NCBI GenBank assembly: GCA_947177775.1
Contig: CAMWVS010000011.1
Coordinates: forward strand, 1 to 61,479
From: an uncultured Prevotella sp.
GTDB taxonomy: Bacteria > Bacteroidota > Bacteroidia > Bacteroidales > Bacteroidaceae
Reading direction: 5' to 3'
Length of the DNA: 61,479 nucleotides
Shown here: positions 35,984 through 44,579 of the stretch, piece by piece
Numbering within the stretch: position 1 is the first letter of the stretch
How the letters are laid out: each line of letters opens with the position of its first letter
Made by a program: the position numbers and the translations under genes
Notes under the pieces: model-generated
The model's database searches: none
Told to the model about the DNA's origin: nothing
The model's input: the letters and a program-made list of their open reading frames with translations, nothing else

Positions 35984-36385
35984 TTATCGCCGGCTCTGCC
36001 CGCGATAAATCCGGAAGAAAATACTTCCCGCCACGGCGGCCAGCGTCACACCCGTAGCATTGGCCGCAAGGTCAAGCCAGTCGCCGCTGCGGCGGCCGTC
36101 GGTGCAATATTCCTGAAGCAGCTCTATGACGCCGCTCATCACTATCGGAGCCAGCCACGCCAGCAGAAAGAGCCTGAGCGGAGCGGCAACACGGTGGCGG
36201 CGAATGTATTCGGTCCAGATGACGGCGCAGGTTCCGCCGTACATAACCACGTGGACCCACTTGTCGATGAAAGCCACGTTGTCAAGTCCAGTCTTGGGAG
36301 GAGTGAAAAACGAGAGATACCAGATGACGCCAATGAGCAGTGACGAAAACGGATATCTTCTTACTGTTTGATACAAATATTTCAT
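35984..36385 (-). CDS. VanZ-like family membrane protein
   Basis: The 133-residue protein has about four membrane segments. It shows the VanZ-like pattern (LSFFTPPKTGLDNVAFIDK followed by WVHVVMYGG, later RRSGDWLDLAANATGVTLAA). The family is named for a minor teicoplanin-resistance protein, but in Bacteroidetes it is common and of unknown role. A promoter-like pair (GTTG-N20-TACTTTTG on minus, 36437-36406) precedes it. Confidence 0.85.
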   Translation of the reverse strand: MKYLYQTVRRYPFSSLLIGVIWYLSFFTPPKTGLDNVAFIDKWVHVVMYGGTCAVIWTEYIRRHRVAAPLRLFLLAWLAPIVMSGVIELLQEYCTDGRRSGDWLDLAANATGVTLAAVAGSIFFRIYRGQSRR

Positions 36386-36405
36386 ATTAGCTTCCTATTT
36401 AGGCG

Positions 36406-36437
36406 CAAAAGTAAGAATTATTTTATAATTTTGCAAC
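36406..36437. promoter_or_regulatory. interleaved divergent promoter elements
   Basis: On minus, GTTG (36437-36434), 20 bases and TACTTTTG (36413-36406) serve the VanZ gene. On plus, TAATTTTG (36426-36433) is a -7 element for the transporter gene at 36483, its -33 being weak. The two promoters overlap, so their use may be mutually exclusive. Confidence 0.55.
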
Positions 36438-36482
36438 TGAATTGAATAGAAAGTAAGATAACGGACAAAAAACGACAGACAG

Positions 36483-37847
36483 ATGAAGGGACATTCAGAG
36501 AGAGCAAGTTTCGGAAGTAAGATTGGAATAATTCTCGCCACGGCAGGCTCGGCCGTCGGCTTGGGAAACGTATGGCGCTTCCCCTACATGGCCGGAGAAA
36601 ACGGCGGAGCCGCGTTCATATTCCTATATATAGCCTGCGTCCTGCTGCTTGGCATACCGTGTATGGTCAGCGAATTTATCATCGGACGACACGCCCAGGC
36701 CAACACGGCCCGCGCCTACGGGCTTATGGACGGCGGACGGGGATGGAAAGCCGTGGGCTATCTGGGCGTGCTGACGGGATTTCTGATAACGGGCTACTAT
36801 GCCGTAGTCTCGGGATGGTGCCTCCAATACATCTGTGCCTCACTCATGGGACAGCTCAACGGCGACCCAGACTATATCCGGACCTACTTCGCGGAGTTCT
36901 CCCAAAATCCCGTCAGGCCAGTAGTGTGGACGGTGGTCTTCCTGTTCATCACCCATCTGGTTATCGTCCGCGGTGTCCGCGGAGGCATAGAACGGGCCTC
37001 GAAAATGATGATGCCCACGTTGTTCATACTCCTGCTTATCATCGTCGGGGCCTCCTGCATGTTGCCGGGAGCCGGCCGCGGCATTGCTTTTCTCTTCAAA
37101 CCCGACTTCGCAAGTGTCAACAGCGACGTGTTTCTCGGTGCCCTCGGCCAGTCGTTCTATTCGCTCAGCATAGCCATGGGCTGCATCTGCACATACGCCT
37201 CCTACTTCAACCGCAAGACCAATCTGGCTGCCGCCGCCGTACAGATAAGCGTCATAGACTGTCTGGTGGCCATTCTCGCCGGCCTTATGATTTTCCCGGC
37301 GGCCTTTTCCGTGGGCGTGAATCCCGACAGCGGACCGTCACTCATCTTCATCACGCTTCCCAATGTCTTCCGCGAGGCCTTCGCGGCAATGCCCATGGTG
37401 GGCTATGCGGTGTCATTGCTGTTCTACGCCCTGCTGTCGCTGGCCGCCCTGACATCGCTCATCTCGCTGCATGAGGTGAGCACGGCGTTCCTACACGAGG
37501 AGCGGAAGATGACAAGACGCTCGGCCGCCCTTACCGTGACGTTGACATGTTCGGTGATTGGCGCCCTGTGTTCGCTGTCACTCGGCGGCGGAAACGGGCT
37601 TCTGGTTTTCGGACGGCCGCTGTTCGACGTGTTCGACTTCGTCACCGGACAGATATTCCTTCCCGTTGGCGGCTTCCTCACCTGCCTTTTCATCGGATGG
37701 CGCGTGCCGCGAAGCGTGGTTCGGGACGAGTTCACCAACGGCGGTACCCTGCGCGGAAGTCTCTTCGGACTCTATTTCCTCAGCGTGAGATATGTCTGTC
37801 CGGTCTGCATCCTCGTGATTTTCCTCCATCAGTTCGGCATCATCTGA
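36483..37847 (+). CDS. sodium-dependent transporter, NSS/SNF family (first copy)
   Basis: The 454-residue membrane protein has 11-12 helices. The NSS signature is in helix 1 (ATAGSAVGLGNVWRFPYMAG), which forms the unwound Na+/substrate site. Further family segments are LLGIPCMVSEFIIGRHAQ, GYYAVVSGWCLQYI, and MIFPAAFSVGVNPDSGPSLI in helix 8. These bacterial members (LeuT-like) import amino acids or related compounds with Na+. It is followed at 144 bases by a close paralogue. The substrate cannot be told from sequence. Confidence 0.93.
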   Translation: MKGHSERASFGSKIGIILATAGSAVGLGNVWRFPYMAGENGGAAFIFLYIACVLLLGIPCMVSEFIIGRHAQANTARAYGLMDGGRGWKAVGYLGVLTGFLITGYYAVVSGWCLQYICASLMGQLNGDPDYIRTYFAEFSQNPVRPVVWTVVFLFITHLVIVRGVRGGIERASKMMMPTLFILLLIIVGASCMLPGAGRGIAFLFKPDFASVNSDVFLGALGQSFYSLSIAMGCICTYASYFNRKTNLAAAAVQISVIDCLVAILAGLMIFPAAFSVGVNPDSGPSLIFITLPNVFREAFAAMPMVGYAVSLLFYALLSLAALTSLISLHEVSTAFLHEERKMTRRSAALTVTLTCSVIGALCSLSLGGGNGLLVFGRPLFDVFDFVTGQIFLPVGGFLTCLFIGWRVPRSVVRDEFTNGGTLRGSLFGLYFLSVRYVCPVCILVIFLHQFGII

Positions 37848-37883
37848 CAACAGACGGAAGAATATGAATGTTAAAAAGGGGAG

Positions 37884-37988
37884 CTCCCATAAAATCCCAT
37901 AACCCCATTTCTCCCATCCCTCCCATAAAATCCCATCTCTCCCATAAAATCCTATAACTCCCATCCCTCCCATAAAACTCCCATAACC
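37884..37988. repeat. CCCATAA-rich tandem array before the second transporter gene
   Basis: About ten CCCAT units occur in 105 bases, in variants of CTCCCATAAAATCCCATAA, filling the gap between the two transporter genes up to 3 bases before the ATG at 37992. A similar array lies at 54681-54757. Confidence 0.88.
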
Positions 37989-37991
37989 ACT

Positions 37992-39353
37992 ATGTCACAA
38001 CCAGACAGAGGCAGCTTCGGCAGCAAAATAGGCGTAATCCTCGCCACGGCAGGCTCGGCCGTAGGACTGGGAAACATCTGGCGTTTCCCTTTCATGACAG
38101 GACAGAACGGCGGAGCCGCCTTCATACTGATATACATCGGATGCATCCTGCTGCTCGGCATACCGGGCATGATCAGCGAATTTGTCGTCGGACGCCATTC
38201 GGGAACCAATGCCGCCCGTGCATACATGCAGCTGTCCGGACGCCGCAGATGGGGCGCCATCGGCTATATGGGCATCGTCACGTCAATGATTATCCTCGGC
38301 TTCTATGCCGTTGTGGCCGGATGGTGTCTCCAGTATCTGTGGGCGTCGCTGGCAGGAGAACTCAGCGGCGACGCCGGCTTTGTCAGCAGCTATTTTACGA
38401 CATTCTCCTCCCACCCCGTGAAGCCCGTCGTATGGGGACTGGCGTTCATCCTCATGACCCATCTTGTCATTGTCCGCGGTGTGCGCAGCGGTATCGAGCG
38501 GATCTCGAAGATGCTCATGCCGACACTTTTCGTGATACTCCTCATCCTCGTTGTGGCCTCATGCATGCTGCCGGGAGCCGGCCGCGGCATAGAATTTCTG
38601 CTTCGCCCCGACTTCAGCAAGGTTGACGGGAACGTTTTTCTCGAGGCTCTCGGACAGGCTTTCTTCTCACTGTCGCTCGGAACGGCCTGCCTCTGCACGT
38701 ACGCTTCCTACTTCGGACGCCGCACAAACCTCATGCGCTCGGCCTTCCAGATTGCCGCCGTCGACTCCGTGGTTGCCATTCTGGCCGGCCTGATGATATT
38801 CCCGGCAGCCTTTTCCGTAGGCATCAGCCCCGACAGCGGACCGTCACTGATTTTCATAACCCTGCCCAATGTTTTCCGAGAGGCATTCACGACAATGCCC
38901 GCCGTGGGTTATGTCATATCCGTGATGTTCTACATCCTGCTTGCTTTGGCTGCCCTGACATCCACAATATCAATGCACGAAATCGGCACGGCGTTCTTCC
39001 ACGAGGAACTTCACCGGCCGCGACGTCATGCGGCATGGATCGTTACGGGAGTGACAGGAGCCATCTGTGTGCTCAGTTCGCTGTCCGTCGGCGCTCTGCC
39101 CGCCCTGCGCATAGCCGGAATGCAGTTCATGGACGCTTTCGACGCGCTGACCGCACAGATTCTTATGCCCGTCGGCGCATTCCTGACATGCCTCTACGTG
39201 GGATGGTTCGCACCACACAAGATCGTCCGTGAGGAACTGACCGGCAACGGAACACTGCGCAACCGGTTCTTCCATACATATCTTTTTGTTGTCAAATACA
39301 TCTGTCCGGTGTGCATATCAATGATATTCCTCCACCAGCTGGGAGTTATCTGA
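37992..39353 (+). CDS. sodium-dependent transporter, NSS/SNF family (second copy)
   Basis: The 453-residue paralogue of the preceding gene is clearly similar over its whole length: ATAGSAVGLGNIWRFPFMTG, MISEFVVGRHSGTNAARAY, GFYAVVAGWCLQYLWASL, MIFPAAFSVGISPDSGPSLI. The pair probably arose by tandem duplication and may have diverged in substrate. Its 5' leader consists of the CCCATAA-rich array, which could affect its translation. Confidence 0.93.
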   Translation: MSQPDRGSFGSKIGVILATAGSAVGLGNIWRFPFMTGQNGGAAFILIYIGCILLLGIPGMISEFVVGRHSGTNAARAYMQLSGRRRWGAIGYMGIVTSMIILGFYAVVAGWCLQYLWASLAGELSGDAGFVSSYFTTFSSHPVKPVVWGLAFILMTHLVIVRGVRSGIERISKMLMPTLFVILLILVVASCMLPGAGRGIEFLLRPDFSKVDGNVFLEALGQAFFSLSLGTACLCTYASYFGRRTNLMRSAFQIAAVDSVVAILAGLMIFPAAFSVGISPDSGPSLIFITLPNVFREAFTTMPAVGYVISVMFYILLALAALTSTISMHEIGTAFFHEELHRPRRHAAWIVTGVTGAICVLSSLSVGALPALRIAGMQFMDAFDALTAQILMPVGAFLTCLYVGWFAPHKIVREELTGNGTLRNRFFHTYLFVVKYICPVCISMIFLHQLGVI

Positions 39354-39405
39354 CAACAATCATAAACAAAAAAGGATTCCCCGACTGCCGAACAACAACA
39401 ATACC

Positions 39406-40410
39406 ATGAGACAATTCTACTATCGCAAGACAGACCGAAGGGCCATTCTGTTACTTCTGAGCCTCATCGTGGCGGCCTTTTCGCTTATTCATTTCTTTGG
39501 TGGGAAACTCGGAGCTCAGACTGCCGGCACGCTGACAACAGATTCAACGGAAATAGGAAAAGGATTTATCACGGACGGAAGCCAAAGGACTCGCCGATAC
39601 GGAACGTCAGATAAAACCACAGGGAAGATTTCGGAGCAAACATACGGAGCAAACAATTCCACAACAAACGAGGTGGATAATGCCACCGAAAAAACATATT
39701 ATGCATCCGAAGGGACATTCTACGACACCGGACAACACCGCGCCGAATTGTTTTATTTCGACCCCAACACGGCCGACAGCACACAGTTGCTCCGTCTCGG
39801 GCTACAGCCATGGCAGGTGAGAAACATATATAGGTACAGGAACAAAGGCGGTATCTACCGCAGGCCTGAAGACTTCGCACGTCTCTACGGTCTCACAGCC
39901 GGCCAATACAGAAGAATGAAACCTTATATACGCATATCTCCGGATTTCCTTCCGGCCGCGCTTCTGCCGGAAGCGTCATACGGAAGGAACGACACGACGG
40001 CAAGACAGAAAAAACTTGGTGACGGAGAACAAATTGTCCTCAACACCGCCGACAGCACGCAACTGCTTCAAGTGCCTGGCATAGGTCGCTATTTCACACG
40101 TCGCATCCTATCCTACGGCAAGCAGCTGGGAGGTTATGTGAGTGTCGACCAGCTTGACGAAATTGAGGATTTCCCTACGGAATCAAAAAAGTATTTCACA
40201 ATCAGCGCCCCGGCAACACACCGTTTCAACCTCAACCGCCTTTCCATAGCGGAACTGCGACGCCATCCATACATCACTTTCCATCAGGCACAGGCCATAG
40301 CCGACTACAGGCGTGTACACGGTTCTATCCGCAATCTGAACGAATTGAAGACACACCGTGACTTTCCGCCCGAAGCCATTGAGCGCCTGTTGCCATACGT
40401 AGAATACTGA
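39406..40410 (+). CDS. membrane-anchored helix-hairpin-helix protein (ComEA-like)
   Basis: The 334-residue protein has an N-terminal membrane helix (about residues 14-31, AILLLLSLIVAAFSLIHFF), then a low-complexity Thr/Asn-rich linker. At least two or three helix-hairpin-helix modules follow: FDPNTADSTQLLRLGLQPWQ, VLNTADSTQLLQVPGIGRYF and FNLNRLSIAELRRHPYITFH. Such proteins bind DNA without sequence preference; ComEA homologues capture DNA in transformation. With DprA also in the window, a role in DNA uptake is possible but not shown. Confidence 0.85.
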   Translation: MRQFYYRKTDRRAILLLLSLIVAAFSLIHFFGGKLGAQTAGTLTTDSTEIGKGFITDGSQRTRRYGTSDKTTGKISEQTYGANNSTTNEVDNATEKTYYASEGTFYDTGQHRAELFYFDPNTADSTQLLRLGLQPWQVRNIYRYRNKGGIYRRPEDFARLYGLTAGQYRRMKPYIRISPDFLPAALLPEASYGRNDTTARQKKLGDGEQIVLNTADSTQLLQVPGIGRYFTRRILSYGKQLGGYVSVDQLDEIEDFPTESKKYFTISAPATHRFNLNRLSIAELRRHPYITFHQAQAIADYRRVHGSIRNLNELKTHRDFPPEAIERLLPYVEY

Positions 40411-40489
40411 AAAAAAGGAAAAACGGAATGTGACTACAACAGACCGGGCATCCAAATCATATAACACATCATATATCACCATCCGCAAT

Positions 40490-41701
40490 ATGACCATCCA
40501 CAATCCTTTTGCACGTCCTTTCTATGTCATGCTGAAGCCCGTAGGCTCGCAGTGCAACCTGTCATGCCGCTACTGCTACTATCTGGAAAAAGGCCGGCTC
40601 TACGACGGTACCGACGATTTCTGCATGTCCGACGAACTCCTTGAAATCTTCACACGACAGTACATCGAGGCTCAGACTACGCCCGAAGTCCTCTTCACGT
40701 GGCATGGCGGCGAACCTCTTTTGCGCCCGATAGACTTCTATCGCCGGGCTTTAAGGATGCAAAAACGATATGCCGGCGGCCGACATATAGACAACTGCAT
40801 ACAGACAAACGGCACACTGCTGACCGACGAATGGTGCCGTTTCCTCCGTGACAACGGATTTCTGGTAGGGATATCCATCGACGGTCCGCGCCGTTTCCAC
40901 GAAGCCATGCGCGGAAAGACATTCGACGCTGTGATGAGAGGCATCGAACTGCTGGAACGTCACGGCGTCGAATGGAATGCAATGGCCGTAGTCAACAGCA
41001 TGAACGTCGCCCATCCGCTGGAGTTCTATCGGTTCTTTCGCTCCATAGGATGCCGCTATCTCCAGTTCACCCCCGTCGTAGAACGCCGCGACAAAGCGAC
41101 CCACAGATTCATGGAAGGCATGACTGAGGGTGGAGATATCACCCGGTCGTCAGTTCTCCCGGAACAATGGGGCCGTTTCCTTTGCGAGATATTCGACGAA
41201 TGGGTGCGCCGTGACGTCGGAGAAATATTCGTCCAGCTGTTCGATGCCACGCTGGCTTGCTGGGCGGGAGTTCCGCCTGGAATCTGCTCGTTGGGAACAG
41301 TGTGCGGCCATTCAGCGGCCATGGAACACAATGGCGACCTCTACAGCTGCGACCACTTCGTTTTCCCGTCACATCGTCTGGGCAATATCCGCCACAAGAC
41401 GCTCACGGAAATGATGCTCGACCAACGCCAGATAAAGTTTGGAAACGCCAAACGTGCCATGCTGCCGCAACAGTGTCGCGAATGCCGGTGGCTATTCACG
41501 TGCAACGGCGAATGCCCGAAAAACCGTTTCATCCGCGACTGCTACGGAAATCCTGGTCTCAACTGGCTCTGTGACGGATACCGCCGCTATTTCTCCCACG
41601 TTGCTCCGGCAATGGATTTCATGAAAAGAGAGCTGGATAAAGGACAAGCGCCGGCTAACATAATGAAACAATGGGGAACATTCTCCGACAATGGACAATG
41701 A
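40490..41701 (+). CDS. anaerobic sulfatase-maturating enzyme (radical SAM, SPASM)
   Basis: The 403-residue radical SAM enzyme was started at 40490 (MTIHNPFARPFYVMLKPVG); an upstream GTG at 40430 follows an RBS-like AAAAAAGGAA and could add 20 residues. The SAM cluster is CNLSCRYCYYLEK. Further motifs are FTWHGGEPLLRP, IQTNGTLLTDEW and VGISIDGPRRFHEAMRG. A C-terminal SPASM-type cysteine set (CGHSAAMEHNGDLYSCDHFV, CRECRWLFTCNGECPKNRF) follows. It converts a Cys or Ser of sulfatases to formylglycine in the cytoplasm. No sulfatase gene is in the window, so it must act on enzymes encoded elsewhere. Confidence 0.9.
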   Translation: MTIHNPFARPFYVMLKPVGSQCNLSCRYCYYLEKGRLYDGTDDFCMSDELLEIFTRQYIEAQTTPEVLFTWHGGEPLLRPIDFYRRALRMQKRYAGGRHIDNCIQTNGTLLTDEWCRFLRDNGFLVGISIDGPRRFHEAMRGKTFDAVMRGIELLERHGVEWNAMAVVNSMNVAHPLEFYRFFRSIGCRYLQFTPVVERRDKATHRFMEGMTEGGDITRSSVLPEQWGRFLCEIFDEWVRRDVGEIFVQLFDATLACWAGVPPGICSLGTVCGHSAAMEHNGDLYSCDHFVFPSHRLGNIRHKTLTEMMLDQRQIKFGNAKRAMLPQQCRECRWLFTCNGECPKNRFIRDCYGNPGLNWLCDGYRRYFSHVAPAMDFMKRELDKGQAPANIMKQWGTFSDNGQ

Positions 41702-41815
41702 AAGACAGTGCTACGACCGAGGCTGGATATAATGCTGCCGGATGCAAACAAGCTGTAGCCAAAGCATTGCAAACATTACAGGAAAGAACCCAATGGCCTG
41801 TTTTTAGCCTGTCAG

Positions 41816-41847
41816 TTTGTTATTCTGCCGCTTTTGTCTTACCTTTG
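41816..41847 (+). promoter_or_regulatory. promoter of the S41 protease gene
   Basis: TTTG (41816-41819), a 20-base spacer and TACCTTTG (41840-41847) match the consensus perfectly. The leader to the first possible ATG (41918) is about 65 bases. Confidence 0.82.
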
Positions 41848-41941
41848 CATACGATAGAAACTATCCGGCAATCCGTGAATAAATTCACATTGCACTCATT
41901 TTTACAATCACTATAACATGACATCAAAGAAAACAACGAAT

Positions 41942-43525
41942 ATGAAGAAAATGATATGTGCGGTGGTATGCTGCCTTATGATACAGCCGCTCTACGCACA
42001 GATGAAGATTACGGTGACCAAAGAAAGTCCGCTTTTCAAATTACAGCTGGCCGAAATGGCCATCAGCAACATGTATGTGGACAGCGTTGACGAGAAAAAA
42101 CTCGTAGAGGACGGCATCAGGGGGATGTTGGAGAAACTCGACCCTCACTCGTCATATATGACAGCCAAAGAGGTCAAGGCTGCAGACGAGCCGCTGTCTG
42201 GCGGCTTCGAGGGTATCGGAGTCCAGTTCAACATGATTGACGACACGCTCATGGTCATCCAGCCTGTTGTCAACGGACCGTCTGAAAAGGCCGGAATCAT
42301 CGCCGGCGACCGCATTGTGGCGGTCAATGACACAGCCATCGCCGGTGTAAAGATGTCACGTGAGGACATCATGCGGCGGCTGCGCGGTCCAAAAGGAACG
42401 AAAGTAAGACTGGGAGTTATGCGCAACGGCATTGCCGAAACGCTCATGTTCACCGTCACCCGCGACAAGATACCGGTAAAAACGATTGATGCCGTCTATA
42501 TGATAAAGCCGCAAGTGGGCTACATCCGCATCGGCAGTTTCGGCTCAACAACCTACGACGAGTTCATGGAAGGCATGAAACTGCTGCGCAAGAAAGGCAT
42601 GAAAAGTCTTGTGCTCGACCTTCAGGAAAACGGCGGCGGCTATCTGCAGGCAGCAGTCCAAGTGGCCAACGAGTTCCTCCGAAACGGTGACATGATTGTA
42701 TATACCGACGGCTTGAAAACCCCGAGAACCGATTACCGGGCCAAAGGCAACGGTTCGTTCACCGAAGGACGCGTCGTCGTGCTCGTGGACAGCTATACGG
42801 CATCTGCCGCCGAGATTGTCACAGGAGCCATACAGGACCAGGACCGCGGTACCGTTGTAGGGCGCCGGACCTTCGGGAAAGGTCTCGTCCAGCGGCCGAT
42901 AAATCTCCCCGACGGTTCAATGATACGCCTGACGGTGTCCCACTACTACACACCGGCCGGCCGCTGCATCCAGAAACCATATACCAAAGGAGGCGGAAAA
43001 GACTATGCAATGGATATGATGAACCGTCTGAAGAGCGGCGAACTGACCAGCGCAGACAGCGTCCACTTTTCCGATTCGCTCAAATTCCACACTCTACGCG
43101 AACATCGCACTGTCTACGGCGGAGGCGGTATCATGCCCGACCACTTTGTCCCATTGGACACAACACGCTACACGAAATTCCACCGTATGCTGGCGGCAAA
43201 GAACGTGATACTGAATGCCAACCTCCGATACATCGACACCCACCGCAAGGAGCTTAAAAAAGCTTACAAGTCGTTCGACTCCTACAATGCCTCCTTTGAG
43301 ATTCCGCAGAGCGTAATCGACAATATCCTGCAGGAAGGCGAGCGTCTGGAAATCAAGCCAAAGGACGATGAAGAACTCACCAGAACCCTGCCCTACCTGC
43401 GACTGCAACTCAAAGCGCTCGTCGCCCGAGACCTGTGGGATATGAGCGAATACTTCGCTGTGAGCAACGAGAGCAACGACATCGTCAGAAAAGCGCTCGA
43501 AATACTTGAAGACGGAGATAAATAA
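41942..43525 (+). CDS. S41-family C-terminal processing protease
   Basis: The 527-residue exported protease has a signal peptide (MKKMICAVVCCLMIQPLYAQ); an alternative ATG at 41918 adds eight residues. A PDZ domain follows (GGFEGIGVQFNMIDDTLMVI, GIIAGDRIVAVND). The catalytic domain carries the Ser of the Ser-Lys dyad in DSYTASAAEIVTGAIQDQ and the Lys in VVGRRTFGKGLVQRP. The long C-terminal extension is typical of Bacteroidetes CtpA-like proteins. It trims or degrades periplasmic proteins. Confidence 0.93.
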   Translation: MKKMICAVVCCLMIQPLYAQMKITVTKESPLFKLQLAEMAISNMYVDSVDEKKLVEDGIRGMLEKLDPHSSYMTAKEVKAADEPLSGGFEGIGVQFNMIDDTLMVIQPVVNGPSEKAGIIAGDRIVAVNDTAIAGVKMSREDIMRRLRGPKGTKVRLGVMRNGIAETLMFTVTRDKIPVKTIDAVYMIKPQVGYIRIGSFGSTTYDEFMEGMKLLRKKGMKSLVLDLQENGGGYLQAAVQVANEFLRNGDMIVYTDGLKTPRTDYRAKGNGSFTEGRVVVLVDSYTASAAEIVTGAIQDQDRGTVVGRRTFGKGLVQRPINLPDGSMIRLTVSHYYTPAGRCIQKPYTKGGGKDYAMDMMNRLKSGELTSADSVHFSDSLKFHTLREHRTVYGGGGIMPDHFVPLDTTRYTKFHRMLAAKNVILNANLRYIDTHRKELKKAYKSFDSYNASFEIPQSVIDNILQEGERLEIKPKDDEELTRTLPYLRLQLKALVARDLWDMSEYFAVSNESNDIVRKALEILEDGDK

Positions 43526-43550
43526 GAAAAGAGAACCGGGGGGAAGATTA

Positions 43551-43652
43551 TAGAATATAAGACAAGAAGAACGGGAGATTGAAGACAATTATCTTAGTCG
43601 CATCGGCAAGACAAACGTCTTCAATCTCCCGTTCTTCTTGTCTTATGTTCTA
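43551..43652 (+). terminator. long-armed hairpin between convergent ctp-like and ybeY genes
   Basis: 36-base arms (43551-43586, 43617-43652) with one mismatch, which is a G-U pair in plus RNA, enclose a 30-base loop. The arm contains AAGACAAGAAGAACGGGAG. The right arm ends directly against the ybeY stop codon. It probably ends both transcripts. Confidence 0.7.
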
Positions 43653-44096
43653 TTAATCCACGGATTCCGTACCTCGTTTTAGCTCCGTCAGCATATCAAG
43701 AGCACGGTTTTCCTCCGCCTCCATAATCTCCCGTTCCCCAGGTCCCTTGTCATTGATACCGCAAAGATGGAGTATTCCGTGAATAATCACGCGGTGAAGT
43801 TCCTCCTCATATTCCTTTCCAAACAGTCCGGCGTTCGATTTCACCGTATCGAGCGAGATGACGAGGTCGCCACTGATGACATCGCCTTCGTCATAGTCAA
43901 AGGTTATTATGTCCGTGTAGTAGTCATGTCCGAGGTATTCCCGGTTCACGTCCAAAATCCTTTCGTCGTCCACGAACATATAACCAATCTCTCCTACGCG
44001 CCGTCCGTGGGCTGCCGCCACAGCCTTTATCCACGCTGTGATTTCCCTTTTCCTTATCTTCGGCATATCAATGCCGTCCGCATTATATGTTATCAT
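43653..44096 (-). CDS. ybeY: endoribonuclease YbeY (rRNA maturation)
   Basis: The 147-residue metal-dependent RNase is needed for 16S rRNA 3' processing and ribosome quality control. The zinc-binding region is HRVIIHGILHLCGINDKGPG-E, which keeps the first two histidines but has Asp where many YbeY proteins have the third His, as is usual in Bacteroidetes. ITFDYDEGDVISGDLVIS is the conserved central strand region. It is the last gene of the ruvB-coaD-ybeY operon, 14 bases after coaD. Confidence 0.93.
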   Translation of the reverse strand: MITYNADGIDMPKIRKREITAWIKAVAAAHGRRVGEIGYMFVDDERILDVNREYLGHDYYTDIITFDYDEGDVISGDLVISLDTVKSNAGLFGKEYEEELHRVIIHGILHLCGINDKGPGEREIMEAEENRALDMLTELKRGTESVD

Positions 44097-44110
44097 AACT
44101 CTTATTGTAT

Positions 44111-44569
44111 TCAGTCTGTCATTCCGCCATGCCGTGGCAGAAACTCACTCACGTCACGTCCGAAGTTCATCAGTTCCCTCACCATACTGCTGCTGACGCT
44201 CGAAAACTTCGGGTCGGCATATACAAGAAGCGTCTCGACGCCTCCTATCCTGCGGTTTATATCGGCCTGTTCGCGTTCATATTCAAAGTCCTTGACGCTA
44301 CGCACGCCCCTGATGATATATTCCGCCCCTTCCCTTCTGGCAAAATCAACGGTCAGGTCACTGTATGGGCGCACCTCTATCTTTGGCTCGCCTGTATATA
44401 TTGAGTCTATGGCCGCCACACGTTCTTCGGCTGTCATCATGCACTTCTTGCGCTCATTGATGCCCACACCGACCACAATCCTGTCGAACAGCGGCAATAC
44501 CCGCCTGACAATATCGTCGTGACCGACGGTGAACGGATCGAAACTGCCCGTAAATATTCCTGTCTTCAT
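44111..44569 (-). CDS. coaD: phosphopantetheine adenylyltransferase
   Basis: The 152-residue enzyme makes dephospho-CoA from phosphopantetheine and ATP. It starts at 44569 (MKTGIFTGSFDPFTVGHDDI), placing the T/HxGH nucleotide-binding motif at the N-terminus. The segment EYIIRGVRSVKDFEYEREQA and the SSVSSSMVREL loop are also typical. It lies 10 bases after ruvB and 14 bases before ybeY. Confidence 0.96.
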   Translation of the reverse strand: MKTGIFTGSFDPFTVGHDDIVRRVLPLFDRIVVGVGINERKKCMMTAEERVAAIDSIYTGEPKIEVRPYSDLTVDFARREGAEYIIRGVRSVKDFEYEREQADINRRIGGVETLLVYADPKFSSVSSSMVRELMNFGRDVSEFLPRHGGMTD

Positions 44570-44579
44570 ATCTTTCTTT

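Noticed and set aside
37578..37973. Minus-strand frame with repeats such as GFYGRDGILWEGWEKWG
   Set aside because: It is the translation of the CCCATAA array joined to the antisense of the transporter gene; the same kind of frame appears at 54538-54822.
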